Of a DNA stretch of 64,000 nucleotides, positions 1-11,382 are shown in pieces. Source of the stretch: Cryptomeria japonica (taxonomy: Eukaryota > Streptophyta > Pinopsida > Cupressales > Cupressaceae). The stretch spans positions 912,397,009 through 912,461,008 of the forward strand of contig NC_081414.1 in assembly GCF_030272615.1 (NCBI RefSeq). The letters run 5' to 3'. Numbering within the stretch: the first letter of the stretch is position 1; each line of letters begins with the position of its first letter. The notes under the pieces were generated by a model. It was given only the letters and a program-made list of their open reading frames with translations, did no database searches and was not told where the DNA came from. Both the position numbers and the translations under genes were made by a program.

Positions 1-1003
1 ATCTCTGATAATATAAAATAATATGCATTAATAGTGAATAATCCTTGAAATGCTTGTCTGGATTATCTTTCAAGTTCATGAAGCCTTCATGATGTCTGTC
101 CACCAGGTAAAAAGTAAAATCAAAATCTCTAGGCTCATGTCTCTGAATATCTACTACTAAAACCAGTGTTCCTATGTTTTCCACATCAGGAGCTTCAACT
201 CCTCCAACCTGGCTAGAACCATTTATGTATACTGTAGATACTTCTTGAAAATAGTCATATCGTAAGGATGACCATCTTCCTTTGTTAGCCTCCCCATCTC
301 TTCTTTGTAGATAGCGAGGTTCCAACCTTGGTATGTAGTATCCATTTTTCTGCACTCCTCTTCCAAATCTACAAAAGATAAGTGCACATTCACCTCCAGA
401 TCTGCTGCAAAAACTTCCTGAATTATGGCTACTGCAAAGTGAACTAAAGCAGTCCCGTCGGGCAACAAAATGCATCATTTGTTTGCATCATAATGTCTTG
501 CCAATAGCTTCATTAAATCAATATTTACAAAGACATTAGGTACCATGAGTTTACCTAAATTGGTACTCCATGGGTTTGAAATTGGCATAGGCTCATCCCT
601 ACGGAGGTAATGAAAAAGAAACAGCTCATGCCCACACACTGTTGTGAGTACATCTCCAATATCTCTGTATTTGTCCTCTAATTCATCGCGAATAAGAAAA
701 TTTACCTTAGCTCTATGTGACCTAGCTCCTGGAGAGCCCATCTGATCTATCATATCTTGATTTAATTTTCTTCGGACCTCACTGACTTCACCCTTTGATT
801 TTTTCGTCATGGTACTGGATAGTTCAACAAACTTTTGTTTCCCTTTTGAGCTTGACCCTTCCATCTCTACAAATTTCTTTACTCTATGCTCAGCAGCTCA
901 GAATATTTCTCAATAAACACCTGATATCTTTCTGCAATAACTTTGTGTGAAACGTTGTTATGCAACACTAGCTATATATCCCAAGGAGTCCAATCTTGTA
1001 CTT
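1..1003 (-). pseudogene. Unrecognised decayed coding region, runs off left edge
   Basis: Reading leftwards on the minus strand, a protein-like frame can be followed for more than 300 codons. It has an in-frame TAG near 981, a frame change near 890, an in-frame TGA at 475-477 and a second frame change near 225, after which the frame stays open to base 1. Runs such as RDELEDKYRDIGDV, PISNPWSTNLGKL and LSFVDLEEECRKM have the mixed, charged composition of a real soluble protein, unlike the flanking DNA. I see no signal peptide, membrane segment or catalytic motif and do not recognise the family. The setting among transposons suggests an accessory ORF of a mobile element, but a captured or dead host gene is equally possible. 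Confidence 0.5.
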
Positions 1004-2640
1004 AATTACTACAATCTTGATGGATCTTGTTTGTGTGGCAATGAACCTACTCAATGGATGCATTTAATGGAATCCATTATGTCAGTTTTTCACATCAGGA
1101 CCTCCAACGACTAATCGGTGAGACTTTTCTCGATGGTTCAATTGTTTGGCATCGTTTGTTATGACTTTACTGCTTTTCACCTTCTAATCGGCACAAGCTA
1201 CCTCGACCAACTTATCGGGTCTTGGGATAGAAAATTTTATCCTATCCTGATGGTTCACTGTATCCCAATGGGCATTCCTTTAGTCTCGGCTTTTCTTTTT
1301 GTTTTAACTCTCCATCGGCATAACTCTCCCTGATTCCTTCGCCTTTGGTTTCCTTTTACTTAACCCATCGGGTATCGACATATTTCATTTTATGTCCCTC
1401 CGATGCCCCGATGATATCAATATACCAATCCACATTTTGACTAAGTCCACAACATTATCGACATAACTCACCCCACAAAACTCCTTGCAACTCACCATTC
1501 ACCTTAACGGTCCTATCGAGTTTCGACATAGCATAAAAGTTCTTCTTCTGATGTCCCAATGAGTCCTCACTACATGCTTACTTTATCGGTATAATTTACA
1601 CCGATATCGCCACAGGCGCTTCTATCTTCATTTGGGGTCAGAATAGCCTTTTTCTATTCCTTGCGAAGTCCCAATGAGTCTTTGATGTACCTTTATGCTT
1701 TATACCTTTGAGTCTATTTTATCGGTATAGGTAATACCGATAGTTCCGCCCTCCAATTATCCAATTCATCGAGGATCGGCCTAACTATTTTTGCACTACT
1801 AAGATATGGTCTTTTTCTCCGATGGGCCCGCCTTTGGTTCACTTCAATCATCGGGTATCAGGATAGAGTTTTATTGCTATTTCCGATCTCTCGATGCTAT
1901 AAGTCCTTGATTTGCATTGCCTTATCGTTACAAGTTAGATCGATAGCGTCATAGGTTATTAGTATAGCAATTTTTATGCTTTTCTGATAAGCTGATACAT
2001 GTCGATAACAAGCACCCTCATTCTGCCTCATCGGAATAAGCTATCCTAATGGTGTGACCTTTCCAAGAGCTTGCACCATGCTGAAAATCACTTAAGTGCC
2101 TCCATGAATCCGCCCTCTAATTTATCAGTATATGTTATGCTGATAATCCTTCTTTTGCTTGCCAGTGCTATTTCATCGGAACTAATTATGTCGATAATTG
2201 AAATTTTATAATTTTGAACAAATGAGCCATCCACCTTGAAGATTAGTGATCCCAATTATCCCACAGGGTTTGATAAATATTAGAAAACAATCTTAGATTA
2301 TACCATAATGACTTCCCTGCTGATTAAATGCTTCCATACTGGGTTCCTTGTGCAGTCTATACTTAGTGCATGCCCTTAGTGTGCCCAAGTGATACCTTGA
2401 CATTCCTGACACAACTGATCCTTAGAGAACTATACTTGTGCTAATAATATTCCTGCACATGCAAACCAGCACTAAATGCTCATATGATAAGAAAAAGGCC
2501 TCCATATAGCACAAATTTTTTGTTAAAAATATGTGCTAACATGATGGATGAGATCAATTGGTTATTACTGTATTGTCAGTTCATGTAAGGATATGTTGTA
2601 ATTTTTGAATTGAGAAATATGTGACCTAGTGCATATGTTC
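1004..2640. other. Gene-free old repeat DNA rich in TATCGGTA-type palindromes
   Basis: No frame stays open for long. The stretch is studded with ATCGG and its complement CCGAT, several arranged as inverted pairs about 20 bp across (around 1587-1613 and 1719-1743, and a decayed version near 2125-2150). LTRs of the copia elements elsewhere in the window carry comparable CCG-containing motifs (CCGAG or CCGGT), so this may be an eroded LTR of a related family. No termini or target duplication were found. Confidence 0.35.
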
Positions 2641-2909
2641 ATCTATTTTGGTTTTGTGGTTATTAGACCAATAAAGGTCATAGATATTAAGAATTGTTCT
2701 CTGGCTGATTTGGATGAGTGTAGAGACAAGTATTAGAAGGCAGTTGAAAATATTACTTTCTTAGGAGGTTTAGTGGATAAGGGAATGCAGGAAATTGATG
2801 AATATGAAACAAAGTTTGATGAGAAGACCAAAGAATGTTTGAAGTTAGAAGAAGTGACAAATCTGAAGTGTAAAGGGGAAAATTTGATTTGGCAATTTGC
2901 AACATAGAA
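2641..2909 (+). pseudogene. Short coding-like remnant, family unknown
   Basis: A plus-strand frame of roughly 90 codons with one in-frame TAG ends at a TAG at 2907-2909. Its product is charged and helix-like (for example EIDEYETKFDEKTKECLKLEE), which is unlike random AT-rich translation. No domain is recognised and there is no support from a second copy in the window. It could be a fragment of a transposon protein or chance. Confidence 0.2.
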
Positions 2910-2965
2910 AGAGAAATCACCAAATCAATTTTCTCTTTGGGGAGAGATTTCCTTTACATTCAAAA

Positions 2966-3005
2966 GAGGGGAGGAATCCACTACAGAGGGGAGGAATCCA
3001 CTACA
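2966..3005. repeat. Perfect 20-bp tandem duplication
   Basis: The unit GAGGGGAGGAATCCACTACA occurs twice head to tail without mismatch, inside gene-free DNA. Confidence 0.9.
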
Positions 3006-3229
3006 TTCAATCATAAATTAGATAAGGACTGAATACTAAGTGGATTGATTGATTATGGTGAGTTTTTCCCTCTTTTGTGAGTTGAAATGCTGATTTAGTG
3101 TAAAGTGTTGAAATTGAAGACAAAATTGAGAAAATAAAGAGCTACAGGTTTGAGATTTCATCGTGCACCTAGATTTGAGTAATATGAGCTAATTAGGATT
3201 TACCTTGCAAAAATGCCTTGAAAAAATAG
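3006..3229. other. Gene-free stretch left of H's LTR
   Basis: No coding-like frame or recognised repeat. The left edge of the neighbouring LTR may lie inside this stretch. Confidence 0.3.
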
Positions 3230-4108
3230 GGACTGTGGCGCTGCCTCTTGGTCCTCTAAATTTTCTGTGCGTTAAAAATGATTTTTTTTGTTTCTGCTAA
3301 TAAAGCTTAATTCCAGAAGAATAGTTGTGCACCTATTTCCTGCACACAGATTAAAGGGGAAAAAGGTTGGGAATAGGGGTTCACCTAAGTCAAACCCCGA
3401 TTGAGGAATCAACCTTGAATCAAATATTGTAAATGCTTAAAATAAATGATGGAAAGTTATACCTTTAGATCTGCAATAAATGATCATGATGCTTTGTTTC
3501 TTGAATATAATCAAATATGTTGTATGAAATGGCATGAACGGAACAAAACCCTAACACACACACACACACATTCTTGCAAATGAATGATGTAAAGTTTCTC
3601 CATAATGGATTGATGAAGAATATGTAGTATTGAAGACCTCTAGAGATGCTTGATGATGAATGCTCTAATGCTTGAATGCTTAATTGTAGTTCTCCTTGAC
3701 TTATCACCTTATGCTTCTTGTGTATGTTATTGTGTTATGCCAAATGAGAGGGTAAGACCTCCTTATATACTTTCCTATCATTTAACTTATTAACTTTCTG
3801 ACATAGGCTGACATGAAGAGGTAATTCTCACTCAAGTTTGAGATAAGACCCAGGGTTTGAAGTGGGTCCCAATTAGGGAGGACCAGGGTGTAGCGCCCTA
3901 GTCCCAGTGAGGACCAAGGTGCCACGCCCTAGTCCTACCTCTAATTTGGATAGGGTAAGGGGTCCCAGCAAGGCACAAAGTGAAAATATGAATTTTATTA
4001 CATGGCAAAAGTATAAATGAGTCCAGATCAAGTGTGAGAATGAGGACACTAAGGCGAGGACCCCAAATGCAGTCAAAATTGCAAAGGGTGAAATTTTAGG
4101 ATGCTACA
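3230..4108 (-). repeat. 3' LTR of minus-strand gypsy-type element H (left edge not fixed)
   Basis: The right edge is firm: read on the minus strand the LTR begins TGTAGCATCC at 4108, directly after a polypurine tract. A TATA box (TATATAAGG on the minus strand, near 3762-3771) is followed by about 500 bases of transcribed-type sequence with a (CA)n run at 3548-3570. I could not fix the left edge or a target duplication, so the start given is approximate. The short open frames inside are not believable genes. Confidence 0.6.
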
Positions 4109-4123
4109 TTTAGCCCCCACTTT
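4109..4123 (-). other. Polypurine tract of element H
   Basis: The minus strand reads AAAGTGGGGGCTAAA and abuts the TGTAG start of the LTR. This is the expected site of plus-strand DNA priming. Confidence 0.75.
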
Positions 4124-4549
4124 AGCAAGAGTATGAGCTAATGTAGATTCTCATGATAAAGTAGAAGAAAGAGAGATGAAGTAGATGAGGAATTCAAAGC
4201 AAAATCACAAGGAGTATAAGATATCACTAATCTCAAGGAACCAAGCCCCCAATCTTAGGATCTTAACTCACTCAAACATATGCAAGGGAACACAAAAAAA
4301 AAGACAAATAAAAAGGAAAATGAAGACAAAAGGATAAATAAATGCAAAAGTCACACAAGAAAAGCTAAAGACCAGAACAAAGAAGACCTCAAGTCAACTA
4401 GCCGAAGATACCTCGATATCAAAACGTCTCAACAACTAATATAATTCTTGAAAAAAAATGCCCTCACGAACACAAGTGATCACATAAAAGAGAAAATAAA
4501 GCATCATCAACGAACTATCAATAGAAAAGATAAGAGTTCATGAGAAGAA

Positions 4550-4725
4550 GAAGAGAGAGCATGAATACCTGCTAGATGTATTTATACAGGTGATCCATGA
4601 GAAGAGTGATAAGAAAGGACATGGACTACTCGCCCCTAGATGTTTTTATCTAGGTGATCCATGATAAGAAAGGACACAGACTACTCACCCCTAGATGCAT
4701 TTATCTAGGTGATCCATGTTGGGGA
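4550..4725. repeat. Degenerate tandem repeat, about 3 copies
   Basis: The core CTAGATG(T/C)(A/T)TTTAT(A/C)(T/C)AGGTGATCCATG recurs three times, separated by stretches containing AAGAAAGGACA and GACTACTC. It lies in the gene-free part of element H. Confidence 0.7.
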
Positions 4726-5881
4726 GGAGAGCAAGAATAGTCTATTTGTTTTTAGCTAGTTCCACTCTATCCTTGTGCATGTGTGCAAGTGATGTCTAGT
4801 TTCAAGTGTATAGCACCTCGTTTAAGAGATTTTTTCCTTTGGTTTTGAGTTGCTTCAACTTGTTTAAAACATGTTATGTAAATACAAATACCAAGGGGTG
4901 AATATGTGTGCTAATGCCAAGTGGCGAAGATACATGCCTAGTTTCAAGGAGATCCCATGTAAGACTTTGTTTTCGGTGATGTGTAACCCCATCTAAGACA
5001 TTAATCAAATGTTGCGTCTAGTTTCGAGTGTGAAGAATCTCTCCCTAAGAGTTTTTTACTCAAGTTCTGAGAATGAACACCCCATTTAAGACATGCAAAA
5101 ATGATATGCAAAAAATATAGTACAATATGATACAAAGGGAGTGATATGGGTGCTCCCCCTTAAGATGTCAACATAGCCCTATTTTGATGTCTTAAGGAAG
5201 CTTGGAGACAAGGATACCATCCTTCAACACCAAGGAGATATCCTTTAGGCAACAATGTCATAAATCCAAGCTAAAGAGGGAATACTCTTATTAGCAAGGA
5301 TAAGATAGTTGAGAAAGAGATATCTTGCAACTCGTGTAAAGGAGATCCTTGGAGGAGAAGAGATATTTGCTCAAAAGACATCTACCTCCAAGAGGATGTA
5401 TTTTGAACAAACATAACATCTTCTACCAAAAGAAGGGAAGGAGAACAAGAATTCATACCTTCCTCCTATTCCTAGGTGAAAGAGATTCTTGATGAAGGAT
5501 AATACACTTTTGAACCAATGCGAGGGGTAAGTTTATGATAGATTTACATTGCCAAGTGAAGAAGAGGTTGTAGACAAGGACTTACACCTCATGTATAAGA
5601 GAGAATCCTTGAGAAAACAATATCTTCACACAAGGAATGACACCAAATCATGAAAAAAACACCACTCAATAAAGGAAAGGTGGATCCTTAGAAAGGAGAG
5701 AGAGAAAGAGACAAAGAGAGAAATAATTGTCCCCTAAGTGTAAGGTAAATGTGAAGAATTACACAATCCTTTAAGGAGAGATTAGGCATAAGAAAATGCA
5801 CAATATACTTACATGAATAAATATTCAATGCAAGAAAAGACATTAGTATATGTAAAATGTAACTCAAAAGAAGAGGTAATC

Positions 5882-5933
<52 letters not shown>

Positions 5934-6010
5934 GCATATTCCTTTAAGGAGGGATTAATCATAAGAGACATACCATTGCAAGAAATGACATTACACATGA
6001 AAAATGAAAC
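4726..6010. other. Gene-free internal DNA of element H
   Basis: Purine-rich, AT-rich sequence with loosely repeated phrases about ordered 'AAGGAGA' and 'ATGCAAGAAA' blocks and no coding-like frame. It includes the (AG)23 microsatellite. Confidence 0.5.
5885..5930. repeat. (AG)23 microsatellite
   Basis: Uninterrupted AG dinucleotides over 46 bp. Confidence 0.97.
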
Positions 6011-7552
6011 TGTTTATATTAGAGGATTTGGTTAATACTGAGAGGGGGGTGAATCAATATTAACAATAATTTGAAATCAGAAACTTAGACTAGTAAAAAT
6101 TTCACCAAATCAAAAGTAGACCAACATTAGAGTCATTTACTAGTACCGATATCAGTTGATAAACATCTGCTAAGTTGATATATCAATGTTGCACATTAAG
6201 TGTTCATTAACCATGCATAAACTAAAAGTAAAGCATAACATCACATCAAAAACATTCACCATATGAACACCATGATTTTCACGTGGAAACCCAAATAGGG
6301 AAAAAGCTTGGTGGGAATTGGTAGCCACAAATATTTTTCACTCTTTCAAAATGCGCCTTGTTAGGAGCCAAGCCCGGTTAGAAGCTTACAATGATGCCCT
6401 GTTAGGAGCAAACCCTTTTAGGAGTCACTCGGTTAAGGGATCTATTGTAGCCCTGTTAGGAGCTTTGATCTATTAGGATCAACCTCACAAGAGGATTTAG
6501 AACTCAGATATTGAGTCACCCTGTTAGGGGATTTTATAATGTGAGGCCTATTAGGACCTACCCGGTTAAGGGATTTTAGCTGTTGTAATTGTTAGAGAAC
6601 AACAATGAACAATCTGTGTATAGAAATCAACTACTTGCTCAATTAGATCCAATTAAGCTCCAAGTATACAATACTCTGGAAGATCTTCTCGCACCCTAGT
6701 TCAACTTCACACACCTCTCAAAAAAAACTAACACTCCAAAACATCAACCTTACTGACATAAATAACTTTTACAACTATGTCGGCATCAAAACCCTAAGAG
6801 TTAGATCATCACATATCTTTACAAATAATTACAAATCATTATATGGATCATTACGATCAATTAAAAATCAATATCAGCCATTGAATGATCATAAGTCATC
6901 ACAACAAGTTGATCGGATACAAAGTCAAACCCTTAGCTCATTCCGCTAAGCACTTTGCACATTCCCAACAAATTCGCTCTCCAAACATGTCAAAACATCT
7001 TTCAAACATTTCACTTTTTGCCACATTATCATGAACATGTGGACTTGATGTGATCACCACCAAACCAAAAATCATTGTCGGTCAAGAGAATTCTCTACCG
7101 GTCCTTAAACCCTTCTTAAACCTCGCCAAAAACTCAACAAAAATTATAAACATAACTTCCGGTTGTCACTACATGATGTGGTTCTGGTCAGATACATGTT
7201 ACAATGATAAAAAAAATTACATTCAAAACCACAAAGCCTCAATCATCACCAATCGCCACATACATTCAAAATATTTCCTTGTTTACTGGTTAAGGTCCTA
7301 ATTATTAGTTTCTTGATTCTTTACTGGTAAGCTCTCTCCGGTACACCAAAATATTTAGATGACATAATAAAACACAAGTAAACATCAGTAGACATGAATA
7401 AATATTAGTTTTCATCAAAGAAAACACAAATAACTGATCAAAGTCATCCATAATGCAATCCCAATCTCTTCATCACAATGTCATCTTCAATAGTCTTATA
7501 CCAGTTCAGTCATCATTCTCCATTTGTATCAGTTATGCCAAACATGCCAACA
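6011..7552 (-). mobile_element. Solo LTR of a copia-like element, TSD GAAAC
   Basis: A 1542-bp block begins TGTTTATATT and ends ATGCCAACA, flanked on both sides by GAAAC (6006-6010 and 7553-7557). It has no internal region, primer site or polypurine tract, so it is a solo LTR left by recombination between two LTRs. Its left part contains GAGAGGGGGGTGAATCA and a GTGGAAACCCAAATAGGG block, shared in reverse with the LTRs of elements A-C and F, hence the minus orientation. It interrupts the gene-free part of element H. The small open frames within it are not genes. Confidence 0.85.
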
Positions 7553-7557
7553 GAAAC

Positions 7558-8154
7558 CCCTAAAGGGAATAGTGATACATTAGATACAAAGAGAGAAAGG
7601 GAAAAATCCATCCTTGCCCCCCAAGCAAGAGGACAAGGAGAAGAACTATACATCTTCTAGAGAGAGGTTATTCATAAGAGAGAGGGAATTTTAAACAAGG
7701 AATAAATCCTAACCAAGGAACAAACATGTTCTTGCATTAAGGATGGTTTCATGCAAGAAAGAACATAAAGTTATGGATAATGCAACACAAAAGAAGAGGT
7801 AATAGCTTCAAAGAGAAAACACAAGATAGAAGAGGGATCACAAAACCTCTCTAAGGATAGATAATTCATAAAAAATGTACCATTTCAAACAAATAATAGG
7901 TCCTAACCAAGGAAAAAAAAATGTGCTCACATGAAGGATAACTCCATGCAAGAAAGGACATCAATTTATGAACAATGCAATCCATAAAAGGAAATGGTGA
8001 AAATATAAGAGATTGGATAGAAATAAGAGAGAAGCATGTTGCTACCCCAAGATGTTTGAAGTTGAAAAAGAACCACCTCTAATGAAAAAGAGCCCCCAAT
8101 TAAGTTAACTACTTATGTCATAGGGTGAGAAGCAACATGAGGGTGAAAGGAGTG
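7558..8154. other. Gene-free internal DNA of element H with imperfect ~220-bp repeats
   Basis: Phrases such as CCTAACCAAGGAA, CATGCAAGAAAG and AACAATGCAA recur at roughly 200-220 bp spacing (about 7705 and 7895), with further echoes at 5700-6000. No coding-like frame is present. Confidence 0.5.
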
Positions 8155-9379
8155 CTAAGGCGCTACCTTTTCACCTAGAAAGATAGCAAGATCTATTGAA
8201 AGACCTATACAAGCACGATCATATTGTTCTTGAACAAATTCCTTAAATGCTTTACACTTTCCGAGAGAATAAGAACCACCATGATGAAAAAGACAATATC
8301 TATTTCCTTCTTTATGTTTATTACTAAACTTCACAAAAGGAAAAACAACAATCTTGTCATACTTCAATTTCCAAAAGATTATAGTAGCCAATTTTTCGTT
8401 ATCATTAATGTGTAGGCTTATTATTTTAAAATTAAGGAAAAGAGTTGTTAGTAGAAGAAGAAGGATTGTCATCCATGATTTTAAATTTACCACTATTGAT
8501 AAGTTCTTTTATTGAATTTTGAAAATCAAGACAATCATCGGCATGGTGATCATGAGTTTGATGAAATGAGCAAAATGGAGGTTTTGAAGAAGAAGCACTT
8601 TTGCAAGAACAAATGGCTTGTTGTCTTGCAAGATGATCTTTAAAGTATTGAATCCTAAGGAGGTCATCCATAGGAGATTTATTATTGTTTCCTAGGCCTT
8701 TTGTGGTAATTTGTGTAGGAGGGTTTATAGGGACCCGAATTCCTTGTTCAAATTTTCCAAATCCTTGTCCTCTAAAACCTTGTTCTAATATTATGTTAAA
8801 GCCACTCCTATAAGCATCCGTTAATTGATAAGGCGGGGGAACATTATAATAAATTTCTTTGAAGTTTGTATTGTAAGGATGTTTAGAAGGAATGAAAGGA
8901 TTAGTAGATGAAGAAGGAATATCTTGAGAATGCAGATTTTCCTTTCTTTCATCATGCATATCCTCTTTGGTAGATTGGGAAGGAAGGTCCTCATCATCCA
9001 AGGCCTCATCTTTGCTTAATGTTATGTAGGGAGAGAGATCATTAATGAAATGCATGACATCATCTTCTCTACAAATTTTTTGATATTTAAGATAGGCTCT
9101 AGGATAATAAGGAGGATCTAGAGAGATGAAAACACCAAATTTTTTATCTTGCCCCCCTTACGCAAGGGTATGTGCATGAGAAGAAGATGGAGCCATTTTT
9201 CTCTTCAATGCTTTCTCTCTATTATAGAGATCATTGATAGGAGTATTATCTCTTTCTTCATTCACATTTGATACCCTACGAGAGGTACAAGTATTAGGTT
9301 TCTCATTGTCATCTCTAGGATTAGGATCTACAAAAGCTTTTAGTTGATCTACATATGAAATGCATTTTCCCAAAACCAT
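8155..9379 (-). pseudogene. gag remnant of gypsy-type element H with two zinc knuckles
   Basis: The frame starting near 9379 runs through an in-frame stop at 9158-9160 to 8432, and a shifted frame continues to 8155. The product is Ser/Asn/Asp-rich and carries CSFHQTHDHHADDC, a C-x2-H-x4-H-x4-C knuckle of the same unusual spacing as the gag of E and G (CDFHQ...HKTSNC). The shifted part adds CLFHHGGSYSLGKC, a second knuckle in which the second His is Tyr. These would bind RNA during particle assembly. No protease or RT follows. The long open frame upstream of 9379 is low-complexity and probably not coding. Confidence 0.65.
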
Positions 9380-9581
9380 CACCATAACACAACGTACATG
9401 ATAAATGAAAGTTTTAAGATCTAATTTATGAAAAAGAATCAACTTGGAAATCTTAAGAATGCAATATGTCCAAGTGTTGTGAATGAAAATAAGTAACATG
9501 AAGGGAAAGAAGACATTATTAAACACATGATTATAATAAATGTACATAAAATGCAATATAATCATATGTGAAATAGAAAAT

Positions 9582-10022
9582 TGTAGACGTATAAATCTGA
9601 CCACCTTCCTAAAATAAATATTTAATATTTATTTTAACCCTATCCCCCTATTAATTAAATTCTATTTAATTAATTTCTTCATTTTCATCTATTTCATTAG
9701 ATAAATTACTCAATTTATTTAATTAAATTCACATAAACCTTTTCTAGCCTTTAATTAAATAAATAAATTAATTTAATTAATTCCCCTTTCCTCCTTTTAA
9801 TTAAATTTACAATTAATTAAATTGATCCTTGCAAACAAATAAATCTAATTTATTTATTAAATCCCCTCACTTGTATTTATGCAAGGTGCATCTATTTTAG
9901 TTGAAATAAAGTAATTTTATTTTAATTAAAATCCTTTTCTCTCATCCACTTGCATTTTTCTACATCTCCCACTTGCATCATAAACCCGTTCTAGATTCTT
10001 CTAATCACTTCCAATTTAGCCT
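9582..10022 (+). repeat. 5' part of an older LTR of the E/G family
   Basis: The block starts TGTAGACGTATAAATCTGACC, a diverged form of the E and G LTR start (TGTAGTCACATAAATCTG), and follows the same course of AATTAAATAAATT tracts through to CTTCTAGATTCTTCTAA. It stops at ATTTAGCCT, exactly where element E begins. The matching place within E's own LTR reads AATTAGCCTCATCC, so E appears to have inserted into a relative's LTR. The rest of this older element must lie beyond the right edge of the window. Confidence 0.65.
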
Positions 10023-11382
10023 TGTAGTCACATAAATCTGTCCATTTTAATTAAATGAATATTTTGTATTTATTTGATTAAAAAACTCACTAGCCATCAG
10101 TTAATTAAATTAATTCATCTTCAAACATTCTCCTATTGATTAAATAAATTATTCAATTTATTTTAATTAATTCATTATACCAAATTCACAATCAATTAAA
10201 AGAATAAATTATATTTATTTAATTAAAACCCCCTTTTCCTCTTTTAAATAAATTGAATTAAGCATTTATTTAAATCATAAATCCCCCCCACTTGCATTTT
10301 CCTACAAATGCAACTTGCACCTATTTATTGAAATAAATGAATTTTTATTTTAATAAAATCTTATTTTCCCTCACCCACCAAACCCACTTGCAATCCTAAC
10401 CCCCTTCTAGATTCTTCTAACCCCTTCCTAATTAGCCTCATCCATTCCCTAATTATTGTCACATTCCTAAGCAACTTGGAGTCACTTTTCAAAGACTTCA
10501 AAGTCTTTGAAAAGCATTAAATGCTTTGTGTGTTCAACAATTTAACCTCCAAAGTCTTCCAAACCACTTATGGCTCTTAAATGACCATTAATGGCTCTTA
10601 CATAACCATTTATGGTTATTTCAACTTGCACTCATGGGTCTCCTCAAATATTTATTGCTTTAACCATGGTTATCCCTTTTGCCTTTGCACAAGAGTTTAT
10701 CCATTGGATAAAAGCTTTATTTTTTGAATAAAGAATTTATTCACACAACCCAACCTTGACTTTAACCCCCAAGTTAACCTTCAAAGTCATGTCAAGCATT
10801 AAATGCTTATTCCCTCTCCTCTCAACCTATCTCATATTGACACTTGCCATCCTGGGATTGGGTTGAAAACCCTCACATGGATTGAATATCATTCAATCCC
10901 GACCCTTGTTGAGATTACTCAATCTCAACCATCCATTGCTCCATTTTTTCTATAAATAGAGCCCATTTCTTCATAATTCGGATCCTGAAAACTTGTATGC
11001 ATTTAATCTATATAGAATTTTAGAGAGCATTTAGAATAAATCAACTAATATATATTGTTATTTTGGACTAAAATAAATCATTTTAGCATTGTAGCATCTA
11101 ATATTAGCTTGTTCACATTTGCATAGCATTTAGAGTAATCATCTACAATCTTGAACCTCCATAAGCATCCATAGTGCAAAAAGGTGCTGAGAGCTACACT
11201 AATTTGGAACTTGGAGAGGAGAGGAACAAAGGAGAAGGAGCTAAGGGCATTTTAGGAGGCATTTGGAGATGCCTCATTATATTTACTTTCCTAGTTAAAT
11301 ATTCTTTCATGTTCTTGGTGTCTCTTTTGATATGTCTGCTTAGGTTAATCTTTGGTTGAAAAACACTAACTTTAACACTTGT
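10023..11382 (+). repeat. Element E 5' LTR, left segment
   Basis: Starts TGTAGTCACATAAATCTG and aligns over its length with the LTR of G (51229-52934, reverse). AT-rich AATTAAATAAATT tracts fill the first 400 bases. A TATA box (TATAAATAG, 10951-10959) marks the likely promoter. Copia A interrupts the LTR at 11382, inside its last 75 bases. Small open frames at 11174-11391 are not supported by the G copy. Confidence 0.8.

Larger units (their letters stand above)
4109..9581 (-). mobile_element. Internal region of element H: gag-bearing, pol-less gypsy-type element
   Basis: On the minus strand the order is gag remnant (9379-8155), about 2.5 kb of gene-free repeat-rich DNA once the later solo LTR is removed, then polypurine tract and 3' LTR. 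No reverse transcriptase, RNase H or integrase motif appears in any frame, so the element was probably non-autonomous or lost pol by deletion. Its 5' LTR is not seen, because the right side is taken over by the old LTR at 9582 and by element E. Assignment to gypsy rests on the gag zinc-knuckle spacing, which matches E and G. Confidence 0.55.

Noticed and set aside
7050-7301. Open frames inside LTRs (also 11174-11391, 27837-28159, 49122-49310)
   Set aside because: They lie within LTR boundaries and have no matching protein in sister LTRs.
9380-9604. Extension of H gag to the first possible start
   Set aside because: Residues before 9379 are Phe/Ile/Tyr-rich low complexity, and the frame runs into the old LTR edge at 9582.
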